A stretch of 60,837 nucleotides of DNA from an uncultured Actinomycetes bacterium. GTDB taxonomy: Bacteria; Actinomycetota; Thermoleophilia; Miltoncostaeales; Miltoncostaeaceae. The notes under the pieces are model-generated. The model was not told the DNA's origin. It made no database searches and saw only the letters and a list, made by a program, of their open reading frames with translations. The position numbers and the translations under genes are program-made. Shown here piece by piece: positions 16,819 through 25,299 of this stretch; position 1 is the first letter of the stretch, and every line of letters begins with the position of its first letter. Location of the stretch: contig CAITWD010000030.1 in assembly GCA_903896045.1 (NCBI GenBank), positions 1 through 60,837 on the forward strand, given 5' to 3'.

Positions 16819-17862
16819 ATGGATCGTGACGTAATTGGCGGATTACTGACCCAATGGGGTGAGTCGTCCTATCGGATGGAACAAATTATTCGTGCCCAAC
16901 GTACTGGGGCACAGTCGTGGGACGACGTCACCACGCTGGGCAAAGAGCTGCGTGCGCGTCTTGCTGAGCACGGCCCGCTGTGGTCGGTGACACCACGTGA
17001 ACGCCTCGTGTCGGTTGACGGCACGGTGAAGTGGCGTCTTGGACTGCACGATGGCCGTGAAATTGAGGCGGTGTTGATTGCGCATGCCCGTGGTCGGCGG
17101 ACCTTGTGTGTGTCAAGCCAGGTGGGCTGCGCGCTCGGCTGCAAGTTCTGCTCAACGGGAACCATGGGATTCGGTCGCGACCTCACCACGTGGGAGATTT
17201 TTGAGCAGGCGTTAATTGCCGCTCATGAGGCAGATCAACAGGGTGCCCGGCTTTCCAACGTGGTGTTTATGGGCATGGGTGAGCCCATGCACAATTTGCC
17301 CGCCGTGTTCGGGGCGATTCATGAAATGCATCGTCCGGCGCCCGGACTCGGGATTTCTGCGCGCCAAATTGCCATCTCCACCGTGGGTTGGGTCCCCGGG
17401 ATCGCCGAGCTTCAGGAATTCCCATTGCCGGTGCGTCTGGCGGTGTCACTGCACGCTGCAGATGACGAGACACGCAGCAAGATGATGCCGATCAATCAGC
17501 GCTATCCGATTTACAACTTGCTCTCTGCATGTCGGCGCTATTGCGACACGACGGGGCGTCGTGTCTTTATCGAATATGTCCTTTTGGATGGGGTCAACGA
17601 CTCACAAGCAGATGCAAAGCGCTTGGCAAATATCTTGCGCGATGGGCGTTTCCACGTAAATCTGATCGAATACAACGCAACGGGAGGGGAGTTCCAAGGA
17701 TCTCGCCCTGAGCGCCGGGAACTCTTTCTTGCCACGCTTGAGCGCGCGGGCCTTGAGGCGTCGGTGCGTCGTTCCCGGGGTGCCGATGTCGCGGCGGCAT
17801 GTGGTCAGCTGGTGACGGCTGCGCGTGGGAAAGCGGTTGGCAAGGTACCAACCGCATCCTGA
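16819..17862 (+). CDS. rlmN: 23S rRNA A2503 / tRNA A37 C2-methyltransferase
   Basis: 347 aa radical SAM enzyme that methylates C2 of adenosine 2503 in 23S rRNA and A37 in some tRNAs. The 4Fe-4S site C104-x3-C108-x2-C111 lies in VGCALGCKFCSTG, followed by GNVVFMGMGEPMHN-type sequence (NVVFMGMGEP) and SARQIAISTVG. The conserved C-terminal Cys near VAAACGQL is the one that forms the mCys/substrate adduct. The homologous region begins at MDRDVIGG, which with the -10 box supports the ATG at 16819. Confidence 0.93.
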   Translation: MDRDVIGGLLTQWGESSYRMEQIIRAQRTGAQSWDDVTTLGKELRARLAEHGPLWSVTPRERLVSVDGTVKWRLGLHDGREIEAVLIAHARGRRTLCVSSQVGCALGCKFCSTGTMGFGRDLTTWEIFEQALIAAHEADQQGARLSNVVFMGMGEPMHNLPAVFGAIHEMHRPAPGLGISARQIAISTVGWVPGIAELQEFPLPVRLAVSLHAADDETRSKMMPINQRYPIYNLLSACRRYCDTTGRRVFIEYVLLDGVNDSQADAKRLANILRDGRFHVNLIEYNATGGEFQGSRPERRELFLATLERAGLEASVRRSRGADVAAACGQLVTAARGKAVGKVPTAS

Positions 17863-17924
17863 CCGCGTGCATCCGGGTCCCTGATCGAAGGAATGCAGAC
17901 CGAAAGGTCGGATAAGTACACGCC

Positions 17925-18122
17925 ATGGAAGAACCTCGCGAACCCCAGTCAGATCCCACCATTGGATGGACACTTGGTGCAGATGGTCTTCCTCGGGTCG
18001 CGTGGCTGATTCTTGCGGTGCTCTTGGTTGGCCTCGGAGTCGTGCTGCTCTTGGTGGGGTATCTCGGTTATGGCGTACTGATGGCGCTTGTCGGCGCCGC
18101 CGCCGCCGTCAACCTGTTGTGA
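17925..18122 (+). CDS. small membrane protein
   Basis: 65 aa. A polar N-terminus (MEEPREPQSDP) is followed by two close hydrophobic stretches at about 25-45 and 48-64 rich in Val, Leu and Gly. No family recognised. The next ORF begins at the GTG overlapping its TGA (GTGA), so the two are coupled. It lies 62 bp after rlmN. Confidence 0.5.
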   Translation: MEEPREPQSDPTIGWTLGADGLPRVAWLILAVLLVGLGVVLLLVGYLGYGVLMALVGAAAAVNLL

Positions 18123-18307
18123 GCGCTCCCGTCAACGACCCTGAACAGATTGCTGACGCACTGATTGCCGCCCATCCCGAGTGGGAGCCCTTCGAGATCT
18201 CCGATGACCAGGTCCTCGAGTGGTCTCGTGACGAGGGACTTGATCTGTCGGATGATCAGATGTTTGCCGCGGTGATGCTTGCCTGGGAGTTGCGTCGAAT
18301 GATCTAG
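18119..18307 (+). CDS. small acidic hypothetical protein
   Basis: 62 aa from GTG 18119. It is soluble and acidic, with predicted helices separated by EISDDQVLEWSRDEGLDLSDDQMF, where two D-D-Q repeats give a possible pair of related helices. No family recognised. The longer frame to 17966 runs through the preceding gene with an Arg-rich shadow sequence and is rejected. Its stop is shared with lipB on the other strand in CTAG. Confidence 0.5.
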   Translation: MSAPVNDPEQIADALIAAHPEWEPFEISDDQVLEWSRDEGLDLSDDQMFAAVMLAWELRRMI

Positions 18308-19005
18308 GCGCCCACTGGCGGGGTGATCTCGGCGAGGGCGCAGAGTCCGTTCAGCGTGAGTGGTGTTGCGTCAAGGTTGAACCGTTCGACAAATGCACTG
18401 CCAAGCAATGACTCGACGCGTCGACGATCCGGATCACCAGACTCTGCCGCGATTGAGGTTGTCCTCACCCCGGGTGCGCCACACGCGGTCATGAGCGCGC
18501 TCCATTCAAGATCAGGATCGCGATTGAGTGCGATGCCATGGGTCGTGATGCCATGTTGCACGCGAATGCCAACTGCTCCGAGCTTTCGGCCGTCTCGATA
18601 GACCCCAACGGTGTCGTGATCGGCAACGACATCGGTGACCCCGACGCCAGTACATGTATCGGCCATCGCATCAACGAGGTGGTCGATGACCGTGCGGATC
18701 TTGCGATGGGGGCGCACGTCGATAATTGCATACACGGTTGATTGTCCGGGGCCATGCCAGGTCATCTGCCCACCCCGGTCGATGTGATGCACCTCCGCGC
18801 CCATCAGTGCAAGCTGTTCGTCACTGAGAAAGAGATCCGCGCGCGTTCCATTGCGGCCAATGGTGTACACAGGTGGGTGTTCCAGTAGCCAGACCACGTC
18901 AGGGATTCGCTGCGCCTCTCGTGCGATGGCGAGTTCGCGTTGCAGACGCCAGGCCTCGGCATAGGGGATCGTGTCGGTGTGGACGATCACTCCGGGTCGG
19001 GTCAT
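18304..19005 (-). CDS. lipB: octanoyl-[ACP]:protein N-octanoyltransferase
   Basis: 233 aa. It moves octanoate from acyl carrier protein to the lipoyl domains of E2 and GcvH, the first step of lipoate assembly. Visible family blocks are EHPPVYTIGR, RGGQMTWHGPGQ and KLGAVGIRV with the catalytic Lys, then GITTHGIALN and the catalytic Cys in TACGAPG. The start codon overlaps the E2 stop (TGATG), so it is the last gene of the pyruvate dehydrogenase operon and serves the lipoyl domain of its neighbour. LipA, which inserts the sulfurs, is in the same window at 56.1-57.1 kb. Confidence 0.95.
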   Translation of the reverse strand: MTRPGVIVHTDTIPYAEAWRLQRELAIAREAQRIPDVVWLLEHPPVYTIGRNGTRADLFLSDEQLALMGAEVHHIDRGGQMTWHGPGQSTVYAIIDVRPHRKIRTVIDHLVDAMADTCTGVGVTDVVADHDTVGVYRDGRKLGAVGIRVQHGITTHGIALNRDPDLEWSALMTACGAPGVRTTSIAAESGDPDRRRVESLLGSAFVERFNLDATPLTLNGLCALAEITPPVGA

Positions 19006-20291
19006 CAGATTGCGGCGACCAGCCCGTAGGGGGCTTCGATGAGCTCTGCAATACGTCCGAGAAAACGTGCCCCTTCGGCCCCATAGAGGCTGCGGTGATC
19101 CACGGAAAGCGTGAGCGTCATCATGGTGCGAATGACGATTGCATCCTCGTGCACGACCGGTCGTGGTCGAGCGGCGCCGACTGCCAAAATCGCCGCCTCG
19201 GGCGGATTGAGGACCGCGGTAAATCGGTCGATGCCGAACATTCCCAAATTACTGATCGTCATCGTGCTGCCTTCGAGCTCGGCAGCGGTGATGCTGTTGT
19301 CACGGCATCGGCTGATGAGTTCATGTGACGCGGCGGCGATCTCGAGGAGCGTGTGCTGTGCGGCATCACGCAGGACCGGCACCACGAGGCCGCGGTCGAC
19401 AGCGACAGCGAGTCCGATGTGCACCCCGTCAGGGATCACGATGGTGTCGTTGTCCCATTGCGCGAGTGCCTCGGGTTGCTCGCTCGCCGCGAGTGCCACC
19501 GCGCGGATAATGAAGTCATTGAGCGTCGGTGGGGTGTGGTCTGGGGTGCGCACAGTGATTTCTGCGCGGACCTCGAGTGCACGTGTTGCATCGACATCGC
19601 GCTGCAGGGTGAAATGTGGGGCGGTCTGCGACGACAGGCTCATTCGCCGTGCAATCGTGCGTTGCAGGCGGGTGGCCGGAATGCGCGATCCGGGTGCGAC
19701 ATGTGGCGTGACTGGCGCCGGTGAGACTGGTGATGGCGCGGGGGCGAAGGTGGATGGCGCACGTTTGAGTGCATCCTCGACATCTGCGCGAATAATGCGG
19801 CCTCCCGGGCCAGTCCCATGCACGCCCGCAAGGTCAAGTCCGCCATCGGCTGCCAGCGCACGTGCGAGCGGCGATGCAATCACTCGATCGCTTTCAGGTC
19901 CCGGTGATGACGGCGCATCTGTACTCGGGAGTGCGATCGGTGCCACCGGCGTCACCAGATGTGGTGCGACGGATGGGAGCTCATTCGGGGTACCGTCGTC
20001 GCCAACGGGAATGTTGGATGCCGGCTCCTCATCGGGGGCGGGGGTCACCGGGAGAGGGTCCGCATCACCGATTTGTGCAATCGGTGCACCAATGGCGAGC
20101 ACATCACCCTCGTGGGCAATGACGACCAGGACCCCGGACTCCATTGCCTCGACGGTCATATCGGCCTTATCGGTTTCGATTTCGACAATCGATTGGCCAC
20201 GCTCAACGGTGCTCCCATCGGGAACAAGCCACGACAGGATGGTGCCTTCCTCCATCGTGTCACTGAGTTTGGGCATCAGGAGGTATCCCAT
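19005..20291 (-). CDS. pdhC: 2-oxoacid dehydrogenase E2 (dihydrolipoyl acetyltransferase)
   Basis: 428 aa from ATG 20291, which overlaps the E1 beta stop (TAATG). One lipoyl domain with the modified Lys in EIETDKADMTVEAMESG (about 44), then a Pro-rich linker. The E1/E3-binding domain is at about 140-175 (SPLARALAADGG and GTGPGGRIIRADVE). The catalytic domain follows. Its usual HxxxDG motif reads HRSLYG, with Tyr in place of Asp; HRVIYG-type variants are known from cyanobacterial and plastid E2. Together with E1 alpha and E1 beta it converts pyruvate to acetyl-CoA; a branched-chain substrate cannot be fully excluded. No E3 gene is in the operon. Confidence 0.9.
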   Translation of the reverse strand: MGYLLMPKLSDTMEEGTILSWLVPDGSTVERGQSIVEIETDKADMTVEAMESGVLVVIAHEGDVLAIGAPIAQIGDADPLPVTPAPDEEPASNIPVGDDGTPNELPSVAPHLVTPVAPIALPSTDAPSSPGPESDRVIASPLARALAADGGLDLAGVHGTGPGGRIIRADVEDALKRAPSTFAPAPSPVSPAPVTPHVAPGSRIPATRLQRTIARRMSLSSQTAPHFTLQRDVDATRALEVRAEITVRTPDHTPPTLNDFIIRAVALAASEQPEALAQWDNDTIVIPDGVHIGLAVAVDRGLVVPVLRDAAQHTLLEIAAASHELISRCRDNSITAAELEGSTMTISNLGMFGIDRFTAVLNPPEAAILAVGAARPRPVVHEDAIVIRTMMTLTLSVDHRSLYGAEGARFLGRIAELIEAPYGLVAAI

Positions 20292-21292
20292 TACCGCTCC
20301 CGTCGCGCGAGGGTTGCCCGAACTGCTTGTGCCACATCGTCGGCTCTGGGGAGTGCGGCTTGTTCGAGATCGTGGGCATAGGGCATGGGCACGTCGGCGG
20401 CATTGACCCGTCCAATTGGGGCATCGAGCCAGTCGAAGCATGCCTCATAGACATGGGCGGCAACATTCGCGGCCAGCCCACACTCAGGCCACCCCTCATC
20501 AACGACCACGCAATGGTTTGTCCTGCGGACCGAGGTCGCGATCATCCCGAGATCAAGTGGGCGGGTTGTGCGTGGATCGATGACCTCGCAACTGATGCCC
20601 TCATTGGCAAGGATGTCTGCGGCAGCGAGGGCGATCCACACCATGCGCGACACAGCAACGATCGTGCAATGGGTGCCTTCACGTCGAATGATTCCCTGTC
20701 CGAAGGGAATGAGGTCCTCCGCACCGCCGACCGGACCCTTCTTTGCATACAGCCCTTCCGACTCCAGAAAAATGACCGGATCGTCATCGCGGATCGCCGT
20801 TTTCAGGAGTGCTTTGGCGTCATATGGCGTTGACGGGCAGACGACCTTGAGTCCCGGAATATGCGTAAACCATGCCTCGAGCGAGTGGGAGTGCTGGGCA
20901 CCGAGTTGATGGCCTGCTCCACCCGGCATGCGAATCACCATGGGGACGCTGACCTGACCGCCAAACATATAGCGCACTTTGGCGGCGTTATTGACAATTT
21001 GGTCCATTGCCACAATGGAGAAATTGACGGTCATCAGCTCGATGACTGGTCGCAAACCCGACATCGCCGCGCCAATCCCGAGCCCGACAAACCCGGCCTC
21101 AGAAATGGGGGTGTCAACGATACGTGTGGGGCCAAATTCGGTCAACAGACCACGCGTCACTTTGAATGAGCCCTCAAAAAGACCGATGTCCTCACCCATT
21201 AAAAAGACATTGGCATCACGCTGAAGCTCCTCACGCATTGCCTGTGTGAGGGCCTCACGGTAGGAGACCGAGGTGGGCGTCGACGTGCTCAC
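20291..21292 (-). CDS. pdhB: pyruvate dehydrogenase E1 beta subunit
   Basis: 333 aa from GTG 21292, which overlaps the E1 alpha stop as GTGA; this is preferred over longer starts because homology begins at SVSYREALTQAM. Typical blocks are VFLMGEDIGLFEGSFKVT, VDTPISEAGFVGLGIGAA and MPGGAGHQLGAQHSHSLEAWF. DPRTTRPLD and VVVDEGWPECGLAANVAA follow. The HSQSLEA-type block shows HSHSLEA, with the catalytic His present. It binds the pyrophosphate-free part of TPP in the heterotetrameric E1. Confidence 0.93.
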   Translation of the reverse strand: MSTSTPTSVSYREALTQAMREELQRDANVFLMGEDIGLFEGSFKVTRGLLTEFGPTRIVDTPISEAGFVGLGIGAAMSGLRPVIELMTVNFSIVAMDQIVNNAAKVRYMFGGQVSVPMVIRMPGGAGHQLGAQHSHSLEAWFTHIPGLKVVCPSTPYDAKALLKTAIRDDDPVIFLESEGLYAKKGPVGGAEDLIPFGQGIIRREGTHCTIVAVSRMVWIALAAADILANEGISCEVIDPRTTRPLDLGMIATSVRRTNHCVVVDEGWPECGLAANVAAHVYEACFDWLDAPIGRVNAADVPMPYAHDLEQAALPRADDVAQAVRATLARRER

Positions 21293-22344
21293 TGATCGGC
21301 ACCCGGCATGACCGCTCCACCGCGCGGGTTGGTGTTCCATGGGTGCGTGTAGACATTGTCGGCGAGGGCGCTGATCGGCACCTGCGGTGAGCCTTCTGCG
21401 AAGCTCACTGCCTCGTCAATGCGGGTGACATTCGCGGCACGGAGCTGTTCGAGTTCTTCCGGAGTCGCAATGGCATCACCGAGCACGACGCGCTCGAAGG
21501 TGATGAGTGGATCGCGCGCGCGCCAGCGAGCCTTTTCCTCTTCGGGGCGAGTGTTATCGGGATCACTCATCGAATGTCCCCGATATCGGTATGCAAGGGC
21601 TTCAATCATGCTCGGCTCATGTGCGGTGCGCGCATACTCGGCCGCATCATTGACCGCGCTGTACACCGCCATGACATCCATGCCATCGATGCGTCGTGAT
21701 GGCATATCGAATGCTTGGGCACGTGTGAACAGCTCCGTGTCAGATGCGGCGCGTGTGATCGAGGTACCCATTCCATACTGATTGTTGAGGCAAAAAAAGA
21801 TCACTGGCAGGTGCCACAGCTTGGCCATGTTCATCGATTCTGAGAGCACCCCTTGGTTGGTTGCCCCATCGCCAAACATCACCATGACCACGCCATCCTC
21901 ATGGCGGTAGTTGATGGCAAATCCCAAGCCAACTGCCAGTGGAATGGATCCCCCCACGATTCCATACCCGCCATAGAAGGCGTGCTCACGGTCCATAAGA
22001 TGCATTGAACCGCCGCGACCATTGCACAATCCGGTTGTGCGGCCGAAGAGCTCGGCCATCACCGCATTGGGATCACTCCCTCGTGCCAGCGCCTGGCCGT
22101 GTTCACGGTAGGTAGAGGTAATTGGATCGGTCGGCCTGAGTGCCGCCACCGCACCAACCACGGCTGCTTCTTCGCCAATTGCCAGATGCAGAAATCCGCC
22201 GATATTGCCACGCATGTATTGCTCGGCGGCGCGTTCCTCAAATGTGCGAATCAGGTGCATTTTCGCGTACATCTGTCGCATCGTGGACGCATCGATAGAT
22301 GCGGGTACCGGCGACTGATCGTGCGCTGTTGCAGACTCCGTCAT
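21289..22344 (-). CDS. pdhA: pyruvate dehydrogenase E1 alpha subunit
   Basis: 351 aa from ATG 22344, with GGGGAG as ribosome-binding site at 22349-22354. TPP/Mg-binding motif GDGATNQG...NN (GDG then CLNNQYGMGT). Also present are IGEEAAVVGAVAAL, TSTYREHGQALARG, GRGGSMHLMD and GGYGIVGGSIPLAVGLGFA. The phosphorylation-loop region YRYRGHSMSDPDN is conserved. It decarboxylates the 2-oxoacid and transfers the acyl group to lipoyl-E2. It is the first gene of the operon pdhA-pdhB-pdhC-lipB. Confidence 0.94.
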   Translation of the reverse strand: MTESATAHDQSPVPASIDASTMRQMYAKMHLIRTFEERAAEQYMRGNIGGFLHLAIGEEAAVVGAVAALRPTDPITSTYREHGQALARGSDPNAVMAELFGRTTGLCNGRGGSMHLMDREHAFYGGYGIVGGSIPLAVGLGFAINYRHEDGVVMVMFGDGATNQGVLSESMNMAKLWHLPVIFFCLNNQYGMGTSITRAASDTELFTRAQAFDMPSRRIDGMDVMAVYSAVNDAAEYARTAHEPSMIEALAYRYRGHSMSDPDNTRPEEEKARWRARDPLITFERVVLGDAIATPEELEQLRAANVTRIDEAVSFAEGSPQVPISALADNVYTHPWNTNPRGGAVMPGADQ

Positions 22345-22373
22345 CGAGCTCCCCTGCACCGTGACTCAGGCAA

Positions 22374-22379
22374 ATCTTA
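22374..22379 (-). promoter_or_regulatory. pdhA -10 box
   Basis: TAAGAT on the minus strand, 29 nt before the pdhA ATG, followed by a ribosome-binding site. A -35 element is not clear. Confidence 0.45.
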
Positions 22380-22419
22380 TTCTGGCATGGATGAATATAT
22401 GCGCATGACGGCGCCCTGC

Positions 22420-22944
22420 TTACCCGGAGTGGCCAGAGGGATCGACCACAAGGTGGCGTTCGACCAGGGTCACATCGCGCCACTGCCCATTGAGCGTGGC
22501 GTGCGCCTGGTGCGTGCCAACTGTGCCAAATCCATGCCGATGGGCTAATCGCAGCCCCGCGTCGTTGTCGGAGAGAATCATTCCGACGAGTTTCCAATAG
22601 CCGAATGCGGGTGCCGTCGCGACCAGATCTGCGAGGAGTTGGCTCCCGATATTCATTCCACGTGCGCCGCGCGCGACATAGACCGTGTATTCGGCGACAC
22701 CGGCATACCATGGCCGATGTGAGAATGGGGCAAGCGCCGACCACCCCAATGCAGTGTCGCCGTCCCATGCGCAAAACACCGGTGCATTTTCGGGGCGTTT
22801 GGTGAGCCATGCGACCCGCTCTTCGGCGGGGTGCGACCCGCTCGCGAAGGTGGCATTGCCATCGGCAATGCCTTCGTCGTAGATGCGTCCAATAAATTCG
22901 GCATCTGCGAGGCGGGCGCGGCGGATGTCAATCGGTCTCGACAC
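22420..22944 (-). CDS. GNAT N-acetyltransferase, phosphinothricin-acetyltransferase-like
   Basis: 174 aa, one GNAT domain. IRRARLADAEFIGRIYDEGIADGNATF at the N-terminus and SALAPFSHRPWYAGVAEYTVYVARGARGMNIGSQLL in the middle match the Pat/Bar branch. The acetyl-CoA loop is RGARGMNIG. The acceptor is unknown; detoxification or amino-acid acetylation are usual roles for this branch. It ends 75 bp from the pdhA start and is a separate unit. Confidence 0.8.
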   Translation of the reverse strand: MSRPIDIRRARLADAEFIGRIYDEGIADGNATFASGSHPAEERVAWLTKRPENAPVFCAWDGDTALGWSALAPFSHRPWYAGVAEYTVYVARGARGMNIGSQLLADLVATAPAFGYWKLVGMILSDNDAGLRLAHRHGFGTVGTHQAHATLNGQWRDVTLVERHLVVDPSGHSG

Positions 22945-23116
22945 GGTCTACAAATGAGTGTGGCATAGTCGACTGCGCGACATCGGTGATTCGGCACCAA
23001 AAATGTGTTGCCGGGATACGAAATGATGATCGCAGGTCGTCGCCTTACCGAGATACCTGGCGGTCGTGAGCGGTACGGGCGACATCGTTGTGTCGAAAGA
23101 ACCTCAAGGAGTCTGC

Positions 23117-24004
23117 GTGGGCGCACCATTCGATCCGGATCCAAAGATCAGTCAGTATGCGCATCCTGAACGCTTGGTGACACCTCAGTGGCTGGCCGAT
23201 CACGCCGATGACCCCAACATCGTGATTGCAGAGTCCGATGAGGATGTGCTGCTGTACGAGACCGGGCATATTCCAGGTGCGGTGAAAATCGACTGGCATG
23301 CGGATCTCAACGATCAGATCACCCGCGACTATGTCGACGCCGAGGGGTTTGCGCGGCTGATGTCGGCAAAAGGCATTACCCGTGATACCACCATCATTTT
23401 TTACGGAGACAATTTTAATTGGTGGGCGGCGTACGCGCTGTGGGTCTGCAGCTTGTTCGGGCACGCCGATGTCCGCCTGCTCGATGGCGGACGGCAACGT
23501 TGGATCGCCGAAGGGCGCCCAGTTACCACCGACGCCACACATCGCACCCCGACCGAGTATCCGGTAACACCACGTGATGACGCGACAATCCGTGCATTTA
23601 AAGAGGATGTGCTCTCACACATTTCCCATGGGCCACTCGTGGATGTGCGCTCGCCCGGTGAGTACAGCGGCGAGCTGATGCACATGGCCGACTATCCCCA
23701 GGAAGGCGCCTTGCGTGGTGGTCACATTCCCACTGCGCGCAGTGTGCCGTGGCGGCGCGCAGCCCAGGATGATGGAACATTTCGTCCACTCGACGAGTTG
23801 CAGGCGATTTATGTCGAGGAACAGGGCCTGGCGCATGATGATGATGTGATTGCGTACTGCAGGATCGGTGAGCGTTCGAGTCACACATGGTTCGTGTTGA
23901 CCCACCTGTTGGGTTTGCCACGGGTCCGCAACTACGACGGCTCCTGGGTTGAGTGGGGCAATGCGGTTCGGGTGCCGATTGAGCGCCCCGACCCAACCGC
24001 GTGA
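23117..24004 (+). CDS. sseA: thiosulfate/3-mercaptopyruvate-type sulfurtransferase
   Basis: 295 aa from GTG 23117, chosen because AAGGAG lies 5 nt upstream. Two rhodanese domains: an inactive N-terminal one ([29 protein letters not shown]) and a C-terminal active one with the loop CRIGERSSH and catalytic Cys at about 249. CRxGxR-type loops are typical of actinobacterial CysA/SseA-type thiosulfate sulfurtransferases. It moves sulfane sulfur to thiol acceptors. The SufE-like gene follows 10 bp later; the same pairing occurs in M. tuberculosis (sseA next to a SufE-like gene). Confidence 0.88.
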   Translation: MGAPFDPDPKISQYAHPERLVTPQWLADHADDPNIVIAESDEDVLLYETGHIPGAVKIDWHADLNDQITRDYVDAEGFARLMSAKGITRDTTIIFYGDNFNWWAAYALWVCSLFGHADVRLLDGGRQRWIAEGRPVTTDATHRTPTEYPVTPRDDATIRAFKEDVLSHISHGPLVDVRSPGEYSGELMHMADYPQEGALRGGHIPTARSVPWRRAAQDDGTFRPLDELQAIYVEEQGLAHDDDVIAYCRIGERSSHTWFVLTHLLGLPRVRNYDGSWVEWGNAVRVPIERPDPTA

Positions 24005-24014
24005 GCCCACTGTC

Positions 24015-24464
24015 ATGCTGACACCCGCCTTGCAGGAGATCGTTGACGACTTTCAGATGTCGCCACGCGAGATGCGCTTGCAGATGTTGCTCGATTACTC
24101 GCGGGGGCTACCGGCGCTTCCTGAGCGGTTTGCCGATGCCCATGAAACGCTCGAGCGGGTCGCGGAGTGCCAGACCCCATTTTTTGTCGCGGTCGAAGTG
24201 GTCGATGGCCATGTGCATCTGTTTTTTGATGCGCCCCCCGAAGCGCCGACGACACGCGGCTATGCCGGAATTCTGGCCGCCGGTCTTGATGGCGCAACGG
24301 TTGATGAGGTCCTTGAGATTTCGCCTGATTTTGCGCTCAAAATGGGCCTGGGGGAGCTGGTATCGCCCTTGCGCCTACGTGGCATGAGCGCGATTTTGGC
24401 CAGAATCAAGCGCCAGGTGGTGCTCCATACCTATGGTGAGGCTGGCCGACCCAGCACCGACTGA
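24015..24464 (+). CDS. sufE: SufE-family sulfur acceptor protein
   Basis: 149 aa from ATG 24015. SufE fold with MLTPALQEIVDDF at the start and the sulfur-accepting Cys in RVAECQTPFFVAVEV at about 55, followed by FDAPPEAPTTRGYAGIL. SufE takes persulfide from a cysteine desulfurase and passes it to Fe-S assembly. Here the partner in the operon is a sulfurtransferase rather than SufS, so sulfur may enter from thiosulfate or mercaptopyruvate; this is inference. Confidence 0.85.
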   Translation: MLTPALQEIVDDFQMSPREMRLQMLLDYSRGLPALPERFADAHETLERVAECQTPFFVAVEVVDGHVHLFFDAPPEAPTTRGYAGILAAGLDGATVDEVLEISPDFALKMGLGELVSPLRLRGMSAILARIKRQVVLHTYGEAGRPSTD

Positions 24465-24590
24465 TCTCCGCAGCTCGCGACCGCGCACCCAACCTGTCAT
24501 TGCTCTGAGTGGGCACGGGAAATATGAAGGTTGTGCGGGATACCGAGTGAAGGCTCGGTGAATATCGTGGGAAAACTCCTCACGGACCGC

Positions 24591-24596
24591 TACGTT
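24591..24596 (+). promoter_or_regulatory. response-regulator gene -10 box
   Basis: TACGTT ends 7 nt before ATG 24604, so transcription would start at or next to the start codon. A 6-bp hairpin (ACCGAG/CTCGGT, 24542-24559) lies just upstream. Confidence 0.45.
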
Positions 24597-24603
24597 TGTG
24601 ACT

Positions 24604-25299
24604 ATGTCTGATCGCATCATGGTGGTAGAGGACGAACAAGCGATTCGTGCGGTGATCGAGTTTGCGCTCACCGATGCGGGTTTTGAGGTTGTCAGCGTGG
24701 GTCGTGGTGACGAGGCGCTTGCCGTCATCGGCGCGCAGCACATCGATCTGGTGATTCTGGATCTGATGCTGCCCGGTGTGGACGGCCTTGAGGTCTGTCG
24801 CCAGATTCGTGCGGAACGGATGACTCCGATCATCATCCTGTCGGCGCGCAGCGAGGAACTCGACAAGGTCTTGGGCCTTGAGCTCGGTGCAGACGATTAC
24901 GTCACCAAGCCATTCTCTCCTCGCGAGCTTGTGTCTCGCGTACGCGCAAACTTGCGACGTATGCGCTCTGAGCCAGAGCGTGGCCAGGTGATGGAGGCGG
25001 GCGACCTCGAGATTGATCCCGTTGCACGGACTGTGGTGCGGGCTGGCGAAGAGATCTATCTGACCTTTAGCGAGTTCGAGATTTTGCACAAACTTGCATC
25101 GTCGCCGCGGCGGGTCTTCACGCGCGAAGAATTGATGAATCACCTCTGGGAAGGTTCATTTTTCGGTGACTTGCGCAGCGTGGACGTCCATGTGCGCCAT
25201 CTTCGGCAGAAGGTCGAGGTGGATGCGGCGAATCCTGAGTTAATTCGCACCGTACGTGGTGTGGGATATGCCTTCGGGGCTGACGTTACCCGCACGTGA
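24604..25299 (+). CDS. OmpR/PhoB-family response regulator
   Basis: 231 aa. Receiver domain with the acidic pair EDE near residue 10, phosphoacceptor Asp in VILDLMLPGVDGLE (about 53), the Thr/Ser switch (ILSAR) and Lys in VTKPFSPREL. The C-terminal winged helix has LTFSEFEILHKLASSPRRVFTREELMNHLW and RSVDVHVRHLRQKVE, RTVRGVGYAF. It is coupled to the histidine kinase gene by GTGA overlap. The regulon is unknown; the branch resembles PhoP, ResD and MtrA. Confidence 0.93.
   Translation: MSDRIMVVEDEQAIRAVIEFALTDAGFEVVSVGRGDEALAVIGAQHIDLVILDLMLPGVDGLEVCRQIRAERMTPIIILSARSEELDKVLGLELGADDYVTKPFSPRELVSRVRANLRRMRSEPERGQVMEAGDLEIDPVARTVVRAGEEIYLTFSEFEILHKLASSPRRVFTREELMNHLWEGSFFGDLRSVDVHVRHLRQKVEVDAANPELIRTVRGVGYAFGADVTRT

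Noticed and set aside
19111-20406. 431-codon ORF on the plus strand
   Set aside because: It lies opposite the E2 gene and is Ser/Ala/Gly-rich without any domain.
24542-24559. hairpin ACCGAG/CTCGGT as terminator after sufE
   Set aside because: The stem is only 6 bp, has no T-run and lies close to the next promoter; not strong enough to list as a terminator.
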